Assembly: GCA_000226015.1 (NCBI GenBank)
Contig: JH153653.1
Location: forward strand, 148,963-212,962
DNA: 64,000 nt
Direction: 5' to 3'
From: Mnemiopsis leidyi
Lineage: Eukaryota; Ctenophora; Tentaculata; Lobata; Bolinopsidae
Numbering within the stretch: position 1 is the stretch's first letter; each line of letters begins with the position of its first letter. Of this stretch, positions 13,070 through 24,090 are shown piece after piece. Under the pieces are notes generated by a model that had not been told where the DNA came from, searched no databases, and was given only the letters and a program-made list of their open reading frames with translations. Position numbers and translations under genes: made by a program.

Positions 13070-15995
13070 GTATTGTTAGGAAGAAAAGACGTAGACGAAC
13101 CTCTAAAATCAGCTGTAGTGCGTATTCAGACCAACAATGCTCGGCTCGTTAAGATTGATTGCGGAGGAGAGAAGTTCATTACAACAGAAGAATCCTTGTC
13201 TAGATATCCCAACACTCTGCTGGGAAACCCCGTGGTGAGGAAGAGATTAAATAAAAAAATATCGACCTCTGCATGGTTTTTTATCTTGCAAATTATTAAA
13301 AATAAAATCCTTCAAGAAGATAAAAAATTTGATTGATGACAGTGAACTATTTAGATTTCTCCCGATTACCAAATTTACAATCATCAGAGGCGAGAAGAAT
13401 TCTACGATCCAAAGACAGAAACATACTACTTCGACAGAAATCAGGACCTGTTCAATGCGATCTTGTACTTCTACCAGTCCCCAGGAACGTTTAGGTTGGT
13501 CAACAATCAACATCCTTAACTTTCTGTACCAGCATAGTATACTTGTAATTCTCTCTGTGTTTCTCCGCCAACTCTTTGTCGCAGTGTGTTTAACAAGATT
13601 ATTCAAATCTGAAAGACTGTAGGACAAAACTTGAATCCCAACTCAATTTCAGAGCACCTGAGAGCTTTGATCCTGTGGTAGTGGAGGAGGAGCTTGAGTT
13701 TTTCGGTATCGATCTGAGGCAGATGATAGAAGATTACGACGAGATAGAAGCGGCAAACCGGCCTAAACGCCCCCCTACTTTGAAAGAGAGCATCAACAAA
13801 ACGGTAAATGTTCAATTTTAGTGCAGCTGGAACTCTAAACTTTTAGTTTATGTTGTTCTATTAACTCAGCTTTAAACAATTCTTACTAACAACTACAAAT
13901 CTACCAACAAGCTCATGTCCCTATAACCTCTACTCTTACAGATGACGGATCCCAGTTACAACTTAATGGGAATGTTGTGGGGCACAGTCGACCTCGTGTG
14001 TATTGTGCTGACCATTGGGATGCTGGTCGTTGAAACTGTCCCGGGCCCGGATAAATTTTTTAGGAGGCCCTTTGCCAAGGATTCCGACACTGGGGAACCT
14101 AATATCTTGAAAATGATATTGTACGGGGTGGATTCAGCAATCAATATCTTCTTTACGTTTGACGTCCTTGTAAAGTGAGTAAAAACTAACTTATAATATT
14201 TCTCGGTCAAGATATTGTTATGTTCATAGTTCTTTTTAGCAATGTAGCCATAAAATTTGATGGCGAATTTATTCCTTTTCGATATGGTGCTCTCTCTTGT
14301 AGCCCCATAATCCAAAATCTGGCTTGACCTTGATGTACGTCTAGATTCCTGTCCTCGCCCCAGAAGAACAGATTTATCTTCAACGCGATGAACATAATGG
14401 ACATTCTAGCAGTGTCTCCCTACTACGTTGAACTGTACGTTTTCGTGAGGACGGCTGGTGAAGAGCCCCCCGCTCAGTTTTTCGCGCTCAAAGTTCTGCG
14501 AGTAAGTCCATCAGCCTGTAAATTTTCTAATATCAGCCTGTAAAATCAGCCTGTAAATTTTTTAATGTTTTGCTACCTCAAGAGACAGTCCCTTTGGGAG
14601 GTGCCTTGCCGTACCAAAGGACAGTTCATCCAACCACCAGCTTATAAGATTAAAATACCATTCTCTACATTAACTTCCAGGTGTGTCGGATAATGCGAGT
14701 AGTTCGGGTACTAAAACTAGTCAGACACAGCAAGCAGCTAACGGAAGTCACTGAGGTAATTTTCCGATCACCTGACCGGTTTTTCTTCTTTGTTGACTAT
14801 TGAGGTGTTGTGGGTTGCGATCGTTTACATCTTTAGATAAATGACCGGTTTAACAATTATCACGGTTAGATATTTATTTAAACCGGATAACAGAACATCC
14901 GCATTGCAGGTTGTTTCTTCTGCGAAACAAGAGTTCATTGTCTTGATAGGAGTTGTTGGAGTGGTTATACTGCTTGTTGGTACCATCATGTATTTCGTAG
15001 AGTATCAGATACCCAATGAAGACGTGAGATATTTTAAAGTTCATATGATCGTAATTTAATGATGAATTAAACCGTCAGGTCAAGAATAATTGAATTTAGA
15101 TCATTGTAATGAAATCAAATAAGAATAAAAACGTCGAACCTGCCATCTTAATGCGTGATCTGTTACTTTCAGGAACAAAATACACAGTTCCGGTCCATTC
15201 TGCTCGGCTGCTGGTGGGCTATAGTCACAATCACTACAGTTGGTTACGGAGACATACATCCCAAGTAGGTCGAACTGCAATAGTTGTCTATGTCTCATGC
15301 TATTATACTATATCAGTACTATTTACTTTATCAGCAATCTTTCTCTTCCTTTTAGTCCTTTTAAATATTGCTTTCGACGGGTGGTTGCGACGTGCATAAA
15401 GTTTGGTCCATTATTTCCATTAATGGACATTAATTTAAACGGACATATTTTTTGTGAATTTTAACCAGGTTGACACTTGCTAACATTTATGCCATATAAA
15501 CAGCAAATTCTTTTATTTTTATCAATGCACGTACAAAATGTCATGCGAGGCTGATTATGCTCGACCGCTTTCTTTTTAACCCGTAACCCTTGCCTAAATT
15601 GACTAAAATGATCCTAATTCAGGACCTCGTTGGGCAAGCTGACTGGGAGTATCGTCGTACTATTCGGGATTGTGGTCCTCGCCTTTCCCATGACGATCAT
15701 CATCTCCAAGTTTCAAGACTCCTTCACCGTCAAGAAGCTCAAAGCCAACAAGGAAATGACCCAGAAGTTACGGGAAATGGCCCTGTCGGGGTGCAGCCCC
15801 AGTAACCAGTCCTGCACGACCGGTATTGGCAACAATAACATGTTCGTTTTCCCTCACAAGACCCGGACTCAGTACATACCTCCAAACAGCCCAAATTACG
15901 GGGGAATTCCAAAAACTATTCCTAGAAACCCCAGCAAGAAAAAATTGTGCACTGTCTTTTCAACTGATCCATCCGAACCCAACATACCCCTTTAG
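13070..15995 (+). CDS. Shaker-type voltage-gated K+ channel subunit lacking the S6 PxP motif
   Basis: Nine exons join in phase: 13070-13234, 13388-13494, 13653-13803, 13942-14174, 14345-14501, 14681-14755, 14910-15023, 15173-15264 and 15623-15995 (stop). They encode a T1 tetramerisation domain ([11 protein letters not shown], then [20 protein letters not shown], then [10 protein letters not shown]) without the Zn-binding Cys pair, which favours the Shaker subfamily. S1 follows ([15 protein letters not shown]), then S2, S3, and an S4 with repeated basic residues ([20 protein letters not shown]). S5 and the pore helix precede the K+ filter TTVGYGD. S6 is [20 protein letters not shown]: the usual PVP hinge is replaced by PMT, as in electrically silent Kv subunits. 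The tail is short and basic. The extreme N-terminus (at least one upstream exon) is not identified and may sit in the gap at 12397-12829. Confidence 0.9.
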
Positions 15996-17256
15996 ATTTT
16001 AAACTACCTTGATGACAGAATCTTTGGTTGATAGTGTTGATACTGTTGATTCTGAGTGTTCTTCGAAAGCCTTAAATGCAGTGGTGGTTTCAAATGGATT
16101 CAAATTTCAGATAAGAACAGCGTTTTTTTGATTTTATGGTATATACTATATGGCATATTTCCAATGAAGTATTTAATTCGTTTTGTTGATGTTTTGATAC
16201 TACATGACATTGACTTAAGTTTGTGTTTGTGTGATAACTACTATTTTGCCGTTTTAATTGAAATAATTATCCAGCGTTTAACTTTTATTGTTTTGAATAC
16301 GTTCAAAATCAAACTTGTATCATCATACGTTCAAAATTAAGCTCGTAACCGGGCGGTGCGTGGCTCTCTACAAAGACCGAGGTTCCTAGGCAAACCGCTC
16401 TCTGAAAGTATGATATGATACGTTCTCCACGCATATCTTAACAAGACCCATCACCCAAAATACATGCGAGCTGAGCCATGAGCAGATCGTTGCCTGTCGG
16501 GGTCCGCCGTCCGCTCCTCTTTTTTCGGCCGGACCAGATCACGTCAGTTCGTGCTGCGCGCGGCTCAAAAGCTGAGCCGCGCATTGACGCTATTATGAAT
16601 GCGTTGGGAGTTCGCGGCTGCAGAGTAATAGTCAAAGTTAACGAATTTCATTTCGTCCATAAGCATAAGTGATAAGGATAGCAGACGCAGTGCAGCCTGC
16701 AACAGGAAGCTTACAGTTTTGGTCACTGGCCATTTATTTATCTTGCAATTGCATGGCATATCTTATCCTTATTCTAGTAATTTTCATGTCACTTGCACTG
16801 ATTGCGATTATCATTTTCTTTATACAAAACTAAAACTCATAAGCAAATAATTCGTATTTACGCCCTGCGATCCGAATAACGAGATCTCGACATAACGTAA
16901 ATGTTTTGTGGAGGCTGCTGCCTTAGATACTTGCACACTTTTGCATTTGCGTTCGCCGTTCAGTGAGTAATTAGAAGCTTAGCGTACTACTAAACTTTTT
17001 TTTGACAAATATCCCATGACGGCAAATATCCGACAGGAACGAAGACAAATATCTGTTGAAAACAACCAGTTTTGAGAAATTACACATATTCCATTCAAAA
17101 CCTGTGCTACCTTCACTAGCTCAAGTGTTTAAAACAATGTGATCAATTTTGTAGAGTGTGTTACATGCACGAAAAGTGTCTAAGTTTAAAATACAGTCAA
17201 ATTTTGAAAACGTTAGATATGGATTGATAAGGTTTCAAATATCTCTATTATAATAA
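15996..17256. other. Region between the K+ channel and GPCR genes
   Basis: Contains the presumed 3' UTR of the channel and AT-rich spacer. Within 16440-16680 base composition becomes GC-rich and a hairpin is present (separate entry). No supported gene. Confidence 0.4.
16558..16582. repeat. Perfect GC-rich inverted repeat (hairpin)
   Basis: The arms GCGCGGCTCA and TGAGCCGCGC pair perfectly over 10 bp around a 5-nt loop. The hairpin lies in a roughly 240-bp GC-rich island within AT-rich DNA. It could be the remnant of a small inverted-repeat element or a structured transcript; no ends or target duplication were recognised. Confidence 0.6.
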
Positions 17257-18186
17257 TCATCTCCAGAAGATGCCAAGCACCTTATTCCTGACGAACCCTC
17301 TAAAACTGGGCACAGTCAAGCTGTAAATATAAAAGTTAGACACGATGTTCAACTTGGTTAACAACTCAAGAGACCGGTTAACGTTGCTTTCTCCCCGGTA
17401 ACGGTGTTCAAGCGAGATAGCAACGTAGTAGCTGACTCTGTGTGGAATAACACTGACACAGAAAACCACAGCAGTAGCAAGTACTGTAACAATACCTTGC
17501 CATCTGAGTTTACCACGGCTCCTTCTCGATTGTTTTCTAGCTCTGAACAGCTGTTCTAATGTCAGACAGATAGCTATCATTACACCCAAGGTCGGTATAT
17601 CTACTGTTAATACAGAAAATGTGTAAGTTATTGTCCGCTCGACCGTGGAGGAGCTGGCAGATAAACCAAAGTTTATGTTGTAGCTGATGTAACTGAATAC
17701 AATTCCGTCGGTGTCAAGGATAAATCTGAATATTGGGTAAATATTGGCAGAAATCCAAATAAGGAGGCAAGTTTTATGAATATCTTTCCTTGTCCAAGTT
17801 CTAGTCTGAAAAGGGCGCTTGATGAGGAGAAGTTTGCACCAAGCCAGAGCGCATGTTAAACATATTGCTGCATGAAATGTTAGATAGTCCAGATAGAGAT
17901 GGAGATTAGCGATGTGATCCCCCAGTATCCAGCGATCAGATAGGAGAGATACGAGTGTGGGTATCACATAACCCCAACATGCCACAATGTCACACACTGC
18001 AATGTGCTGTAACACCACCACGACACACTTGTTCAGTCTGAAAGCCTGGTATCTGGTAGAGCCAAGTAGGATGATGGTATCTCCTATCAGCGATGATATC
18101 AGCACAAACAAGAGATATCCCGCCCAGGTATATCGTCCTTGTTCGCATACGATTTTGTAGTTTTCACCGATTACCGAAATACTCAT
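17257..18186 (-). CDS. Intronless class A-like orphan GPCR (paralog 1)
   Basis: A 309-residue seven-helix protein. The first ATG in frame is at 18186 (MSISVIGENYK), after which TM1 begins (WAGYLLFVLISSLIGDTIIL). TM2 contains LNKCVVVVLQHIAVCDIVAC. The TM3 end reads CKLLLIKRPF where class A receptors have DRY. TM7 is SNFYIYSLTVPSFRGF, a divergent NPxxY region. The C-tail is very short. It is closely related to the gene at 20296-21336: the first 80 or so residues are nearly identical while the rest is clearly diverged. Ligand unknown. I see no intron and no obvious promoter. Confidence 0.85.
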   Translation of the reverse strand: MSISVIGENYKIVCEQGRYTWAGYLLFVLISSLIGDTIILLGSTRYQAFRLNKCVVVVLQHIAVCDIVACWGYVIPTLVSLLSDRWILGDHIANLHLYLDYLTFHAAICLTCALAWCKLLLIKRPFQTRTWTRKDIHKTCLLIWISANIYPIFRFILDTDGIVFSYISYNINFGLSASSSTVERTITYTFSVLTVDIPTLGVMIAICLTLEQLFRARKQSRRSRGKLRWQGIVTVLATAVVFCVSVIPHRVSYYVAISLEHRYRGESNVNRSLELLTKLNIVSNFYIYSLTVPSFRGFVRNKVLGIFWR

Positions 18187-18207
18187 TTTCAACTGTAAAG
18201 ATTTCAC

Positions 18208-18780
18208 AACTCTAAACCCCTAGGGGTGTTCAAACAACAAACTGGCACTAACTTCTATGTCTGCGTTGAGGAAGGTAAGCAAGGGAATATAGAGATTCCC
18301 AGACCTAAGAAATATATTGGAAAAAGAACGGAACAGTAGATAAAAAAGCTACCATTGTATTGGAAAGTAGTTTTGAACAGGTGCTGACCATGGTTTGCGT
18401 TAGCAGGTGTTTACTGGAGTCTATTGATAACGTTTACTTGTGATTGTTTGTGGCTGTGTGGGACTTTTGTGTCAGTTCAGCTGTCCAATTTTGTGTATTT
18501 TCTCACTCGGTAAATATTGGTATAGGACATCTGGTGTTGCCCAGATAGAAAGACAGGGATGTTACAAGGAATAGAAAGCTTCAATTTGAAAATAATTTGT
18601 ATAAGTCGTAACTCGGAAGTTACTGTGAATAGCTAATACTTAAATACATGTGTTTTACAAAAAAATACAGATTTTTTGAAAATTGGCGACCATAAATGAA
18701 ATCATCCATTTTACACATTTCTCAAATCATTGATTGACATCCGTAATTGTCTAATTGTTTACCACGTGCTAAGTATCAGT
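18208..18780. other. Spacer upstream of GPCR paralog 1
   Basis: AT-rich sequence with no supported exon. It holds the presumed 5' flank of the receptor at 17257-18186 and the 3' flank of the damaged Cys-rich locus. Confidence 0.4.
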
Positions 18781-18783
18781 ATG

Positions 18784-19356
18784 TAGCGGAAGTTCCTGCG
18801 GGACAAACAGTACAGCTCATATTGTAGATACCGGCTATATAGCTTTACAGGAACATGTTGTAGAAGTAGTTTGAGAAGTAGCAAAGTTGAGGGCAGGAGG
18901 CACATGATGGCATTTTGTTTTTGTGTTTACTGGATAGATGTGACAAAGTCTTTTTGTTCCAAGTCCGGCCAATACCTGTAGGACACATACAAACTGTTCT
19001 GTTTGTCATTTCTATTGATCCAGGAGGACATTGAAGGAGGACATGTCTATTGATCCAGGAGGACATTGGAGACACGCCAGAGATCCTATTTGACTTAAAC
19101 AGCTACACATGAGTACCTGATCTTGAGAATTCGGGACATGCAGGTGTTTTCAGGGCAGGGCTGGCAGGACCCTGTCTCCCCAACTCCACATCTGGCCTTC
19201 AGGACAAGTACAAGAAGTACCGTTGTGTAGAGAGGTGGAGTTGAGAAAACAGTGCCCCTTAGGACCTGCTGGTGTTCCTGTGCAGTAAAAACAGCTCCTG
19301 TTGTACAAGTACATCCCTGGTTTAAGAGAACAGTACGGGGACACAGTCTGAAACAT
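18784..19356 (-). pseudogene. Cys-rich (GCC2/GCC3- or TNFR-like) repeat gene, damaged or partial
   Basis: The minus strand encodes repeated Cys-rich segments typical of the tyrosine-kinase-ephrin-receptor-like/GCC2_GCC3 class: YCSLKPGMYLYNRSCFYC, then SCTCPEGQMWS, then ETGSCQPCPENTC, then LQCPPGSIEMTNRTVCMC, then AGIYNMSCTVCPAGT. The reading frame changes between GQMWS and ETGSC, and a 35-bp out-of-frame tandem duplication (19011-19045 repeated from 19046) interrupts the next segment. An acceptor (TTTCAG) precedes ACTGTG at 19348. Either this is a pseudogene or unrecognised introns and sequence errors hide an intact gene. It resembles modules of the gene at 55.5-58.3 kb. Confidence 0.55.
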
Positions 19357-20295
19357 ATTCAGTTTAAAACTTATTTACTCAGTTTGAAACAGCGGCCTAC
19401 AATCCGTGTTTTCACATCGTGGTTAGATGTCTGTAATATAATTATTGTTTAACCAATGCTGTCGTTTACTATAAATTTCGATGAGAAAACATAATTGAAA
19501 AGAAGATTCAACGGTTGCTTATGAAGAAATCGACCTCTATTCCAATTTAATTCAAATCAGATTAAATACAAACTTTTAGTTTTCTCATAAGTGTAGCAAC
19601 GTGTCTCAAAAAATAGAACTCATAGATACAAAACGTTTTACAATCAAGAAATATATCTATCTTACCTCCTAATAAAACAAGGAGAGACACTCAGATGAGG
19701 AGAGCATTCTCCTGGAAATGAAAAATTTTCAACAAATGTGCGGCGAATTATCTTATGAATGATCGTAAATGGTGTGTTGAGTAAATTAGAGAAAAAAAAT
19801 GAACGACTTTTTTCTCTGGAACGGTAAAAATTTGCGAGGGTGTATTGCGTCATGGGTTTATATTTCACTCAACCTACTCAACTTTCAACTGTTGGATTAC
19901 GAACTCTAGTGATATGCTGCACATACCAGTGATTTAAACGGTTAACTCATACTTTGCTAGGTCTCCTGCACTGAAAATACTGCCAGCCGTTATCAAGTTG
20001 TATATAGTAAACTTTTTTGGAGTAATTTGTTATTTGAGAACACATGATGCACAAGATCACTTTGTTACAATTTATCTAACTTTTATAATTCCTTATCGGA
20101 CTTCTATTCTCAACATACCAATATCATGATCAATAGCAACACTTCATCTGGAAATATTTACAACAAACTTCATGCTTTAAACAACAAAATTGTGGAAATG
20201 TTTCTCTGCTAACGCGTCACGGATACTCTCTCATGTGTTAATCAGATTATTTCACCAAGGAATACTCTCATATTCACACCCTTATCGTGGTGTGT
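19357..20295. other. AT-rich spacer between the Cys-rich fragment and GPCR paralog 2
   Basis: No coding exon that I can support. A short frame on the minus strand at 19662-19868 lacks motifs and is probably chance. Confidence 0.4.
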
Positions 20296-21336
20296 TTATG
20301 TTATAGTCCTCTGTGTTTTAGAAGGAGACAGTGTACTTTGAGAGCAAACATTCTGACACAGTTCTACCTGTTCTTTTTGTCGTCCTGTAATGTGCGATAA
20401 TCCTCCAAATCTAGAGAAAAGTTCGACAGTTTTGGTCCTGATGAACGTTCTAAAAGAAGGTACCGTCAAGCAGTAAATATAAAAGTTAGACATAATGTTG
20501 ACAGTAGACAAAATCTCAGTGGCTCTATTGAACTGGGACTCTCTATAACCGCGAGATTTAACAGTGATGGCAGAGTAGTACCCTATCCTGTTAAGGACGA
20601 CGGTGGAGCAGTAGACGGTGGAGGTCACAAACACGGTACAAATACCTTGCCACCGGACACTCCCCCCACTCTTCCTGGCGGCGTGTCGTGATCTACGTAG
20701 ATATAGCATGATGTAGCAGGTAGCTATGAGTATTGCTAGTGTGAGAATGTCTTTAGTTAGTATGCTGAAGGTGTAGGCGGTTATTCTTATCGCGTTTGAG
20801 GAGTTGGAAGATAAACCAAAGTTGGCGTTGTAGCTGATGTAACTAAACACTAGACCGTCTGTGTCTAGGATAAATCTTAGAATTGGGTAGATGTTGGCAG
20901 CTGTCCAAATAAAGGCACACGACGTGTGAAGACCCTTACTGGTCCAGGTTTTAGCTTTGAGTGGATACTTGAGTATTAGTACTTTGCAGCAGGCCAGGAA
21001 GCAGGTAAAAAAGCTGTTAGCTTGTGAGCTCATGTAGTCCAGATAGAGATGGAGATTAGCGATGTGATCCCCCAGTATCCAGCGATCAGATAGGAGAGAT
21101 ACGAGTGTGGGTATCACATAACCCCAACATGCCACAATGTCACACACTGCAATGTGCTGTAACACCACCACGACACACTTGTTCAGTCTGAAAGCCTGGT
21201 ATCTGGTAGAGCCAAGTAGGATGATAGTATCCCCTATCAGCGATGATACCAGCACAAACAAGAGATATCCCGCCCAAAAATATCTTTCTTCTGAGGAGTG
21301 TATCCCATGGACTTGGTAGCTATCAGAAATCTGCAT
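20296..21336 (-). CDS. Intronless class A-like orphan GPCR (paralog 2)
   Basis: A 346-residue seven-helix receptor starting at ATG 21336 (MQISDSYQVHGIHSSEERYF). TM1-TM3 are nearly identical to the receptor at 17257-18186. TM3 ends CKVLILKYPL (no DRY), TM7 is SNFYIYCLTVPSFRTF, and the C-terminal tail is about 40 residues longer, with Ser/Thr sites (STLSPSKTQRTIT) suitable for kinase regulation. ECL2 shares RFILDTDG and FSYISYN with paralog 1. Orientation and spacing indicate a tandem duplicate pair, with the damaged Cys-rich locus lying between them. Confidence 0.87.
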   Translation of the reverse strand: MQISDSYQVHGIHSSEERYFWAGYLLFVLVSSLIGDTIILLGSTRYQAFRLNKCVVVVLQHIAVCDIVACWGYVIPTLVSLLSDRWILGDHIANLHLYLDYMSSQANSFFTCFLACCKVLILKYPLKAKTWTSKGLHTSCAFIWTAANIYPILRFILDTDGLVFSYISYNANFGLSSNSSNAIRITAYTFSILTKDILTLAILIATCYIMLYLRRSRHAARKSGGSVRWQGICTVFVTSTVYCSTVVLNRIGYYSAITVKSRGYRESQFNRATEILSTVNIMSNFYIYCLTVPSFRTFIRTKTVELFSRFGGLSHITGRQKEQVELCQNVCSQSTLSPSKTQRTIT

Positions 21337-22444
21337 GCCGAAGCCACTGCTTGGAGAAATTGATTTAGACCGACATCAAAAAGGACTGAACTAAAACATA
21401 CCACGGTTATCGATATGAGGTGCGATAATAATTCCAGATGCAGGAACAAACAACTTTTAAACTAAGATAACTATGAAGTTCCCGGTCTGCAAGCCCAGGA
21501 GTATCATGGGTAACTGAAAGTTCAGAATAGCTTTCCAAAACACTATCAAAGTTAAACAAATATTTACCAGCCGACTTCTGGAAAGCGATACTAAATGATG
21601 AAGGCTAGTTCATGTGTGCCGAAGTATCGCAATATAAATCTAATTCGAATCATCAGTTACCGTCAGATTTACCGCCAGTATGTACATTAGTAACAATGAT
21701 TAAACCACATTACTGCGAAAAGAAAGGACATAATACTCTAAGACATAATTTAGTTTTAAGACAATAGTATATGGTTCTGGGAACTTAAATTAAATTTGTT
21801 TCGTAAGAACGAAAACTTCAAGAGTACAACAGATGGCAAATTTTTATCAGGAGTTCTTAAAGGCGGGTTCGAATGGCTCGTAATTTTCAATAACATTTTT
21901 TCAAGAAAGCAATGGTAAGGTTAATTAGACACAGGTGACTGAAATCAGTAGGTCAGGTGCAGAGTGACAGAAATTGACAGATATTATAGGAATGTAGGGC
22001 AATAAGCAAATAAGGTGGAGCTATTCCCTTATGAAGGTTCAATGCAAAAAATTATCACTAATTTATAAGTTTAAAGCAATATTCGTGTTTATTCAAAAAT
22101 AGAGCCCAGCAAAAGACAGTACAAAAGAGAAGCAAAAGAGAAGCAAAAACAGAATAAAAGAAACGAAAATAAAATAAAACAGTAAAATGTAAAAATTAAA
22201 ACTGCACAATTCGGAAAACGAGCACAGGAAAATATACAACCGATCTGAACATTTAGAAACAAAAGTTATATCGTTATAGTGTCATAGTGCTTTAGAATAT
22301 ATGGACACGTCTGGTTCACTTCAAATACAATACATGGGGCGAAATAAAGTTAGACAAAAGAATATTGTACAAGTGATGCGAAAAAAGAGTGTGCATTTAA
22401 CGACAATGCAGTAACAAAAGCAAAAAATGAAACATCTGACTTCA
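21337..22444. other. AT-rich spacer upstream of GPCR paralog 2
   Basis: No gene recognised. Adenine-rich stretches near 22100-22200 on the plus strand include short repeats of 'AGAAGCAAAA'. Confidence 0.4.
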
Positions 22445-22760
22445 GACCCTAGCTAGACGGAACGTATCGGATCACGTGTCGCAGCACATACCGCGGCATG
22501 TGCCGTCTAGTTAGGATCATGTTCCCCGGTACGTACCGCGGCATGTGCCGTCTAGTTAGGATCATGTTCCGCGACACGTGACACGGAACATGATGTGCCA
22601 CCTGATCTCGACCTCATTTTCATTCCACTGTGGCATAAATTTAGGCTGACAAGATTTTGATTTATTTCAGAAATTTAATTCAATAAAAAACGACGTTAAC
22701 TGCATAATGTATGATTATCTTATTCCATCGTTCAATTCCTCATAAATACTGATTTTACAC

Positions 22761-22979
22761 TTAACATACATAATGATATTGTACATGAACTCTTCTTATC
22801 ATCTGCGAGTGCAAGATTTGAGTTTGTCGAGCTTTGTCGTCTATCTCCTCCTGTGTCAAGGGTCGCCTCTTCCTTCGGTTTAGAAAGAGGAGGCTTTTCC
22901 TGATCGGGGTAGACTGGGAGAGTTGAGGGTCTTCATTAGTGTCTCCGGACGGCTGGTCATAACTCGTTGTGTCTGGAAG
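22761..22979 (-). CDS. Harbinger second-gene (SANT/MADF-like DNA-binding) terminal exon
   Basis: After the acceptor CCCTTACAG the minus strand stays open for 72 codons to TAA. It begins LPDTTSYDQPSGDTNEDPQL and contains the basic stretch LNRRKRRPLTQEEIDDKARQ. Further upstream on the same strand, near 23040-23110, the string PLFKWEFYEDLEP recalls the end of a Myb/SANT- or MADF-like domain. That region is interrupted by frame changes, so only the last exon is defined. In Harbinger elements this protein accompanies the transposase to the terminal repeats. Confidence 0.5.
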   Translation of the reverse strand, partial: LPDTTSYDQPSGDTNEDPQLSQSTPIRKSLLFLNRRKRRPLTQEEIDDKARQTQILHSQMIRRVHVQYHYVC

Positions 22980-23664
22980 CTGTAAGGGTCAAGGAATCGA
23001 CGTTGTCAGGTTCTATCTGTCTTTAGCTTGGTTCAAGGTCTTCGTAAAACTCCCATTTAAAAAGAGGTGTCCGGTCAGCTCCACTTTTGTTGACCTAGCG
23101 TTTTGTACCTCAACTGAGCCTGTAGGTTGTCAACGTCGTCGCTAAACTTTTCCATTGATGAGGAACATCGGACTTCGTGACTGGGAGCAATCAGTGGAGG
23201 AGAAGGGGGATATATGTACAAGTCAGAGGTGCTTGTGAAACTTCAAACGACGTCATCACGCGATACAGCATGGTGTGAGTGGATGTTACCAGAAATAAAC
23301 GAACCATACTCCCAATCAGTCGCTAACAGGGTCTGCCGATAATTTGAGATCAAATGATTACACTAGAACAACGTAACTTGTCAATCAGTACATCTTACCA
23401 CGTCAGGACGAGGATTTGCCGCGCTGTAAGCTTGAAGCATGATAGCTTAAGGGGGAATTGCCAAAAATTATCCAGTGAATTTGACTGTGCAATAACTTAA
23501 TGTACTCCGATTGGCATCGAATGCACGCTCAAATAGTGGTTTTTGAATATTCCCATTTTAGCAAAAAAGGATATTGTGATTATTTTGAAAAACCACACTT
23601 TTTCACAGAAATTACTAGAATTTTCGTATTTTCCACAATTTGCACTTAACTNNNNNNNNNNNNN

Positions 23665-24090
23665 NCGGATTCGATTCGACTACGAAGACAGAACACGTTA
23701 CCTGAAGAGTTCAGTCTTTTGGGAGGGAGACTGCCAGCGCCCTGCACATGTACGACGACAAGTTTGTGAAGTTCTACAGAATATACGCGGAAATCCTTGA
23801 GAAGATATATATCACTCCATCCTTTTCTGTTCTGCGGCCGGCGACTCTATCGAACCTGCGAAGAAGCTAGCCCTCACCCACAGATATTTAGCAGCTGGAG
23901 CCGATTTCAATACTTTGGCGCAACTGTTCAGAGTTCTGAGTTGGACATTCTACTGTCAGACTCAGAACCATCATCTGTGAGGTTGTTAAGTTCCCGTCGA
24001 CGGAGGAGGATTTCTATAAGCCCGATATTTGCCAAAAATGTAGTTGGTTGTTGCAACATTACTACAAGTACATTGGACACTTGATCCAAT
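23665..24090 (+). pseudogene. PIF/Harbinger (HARBI1-like) transposase fragment
   Basis: The plus strand encodes KKLALTHRYLAAGADFNTL and then AQLFRV, matching the region before the first catalytic Asp of Harbinger nucleases (family form: KLAVTLRYLATGxSF...LxxLFRV). Downstream, in a different frame, CEVVKFPSTEED resembles the family's VKxPxTEEEW. At least two frame changes and in-frame stops separate these pieces, and the catalytic DDE residues are not all present. Sequence before 23652 is lost in a gap. Confidence 0.7.
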
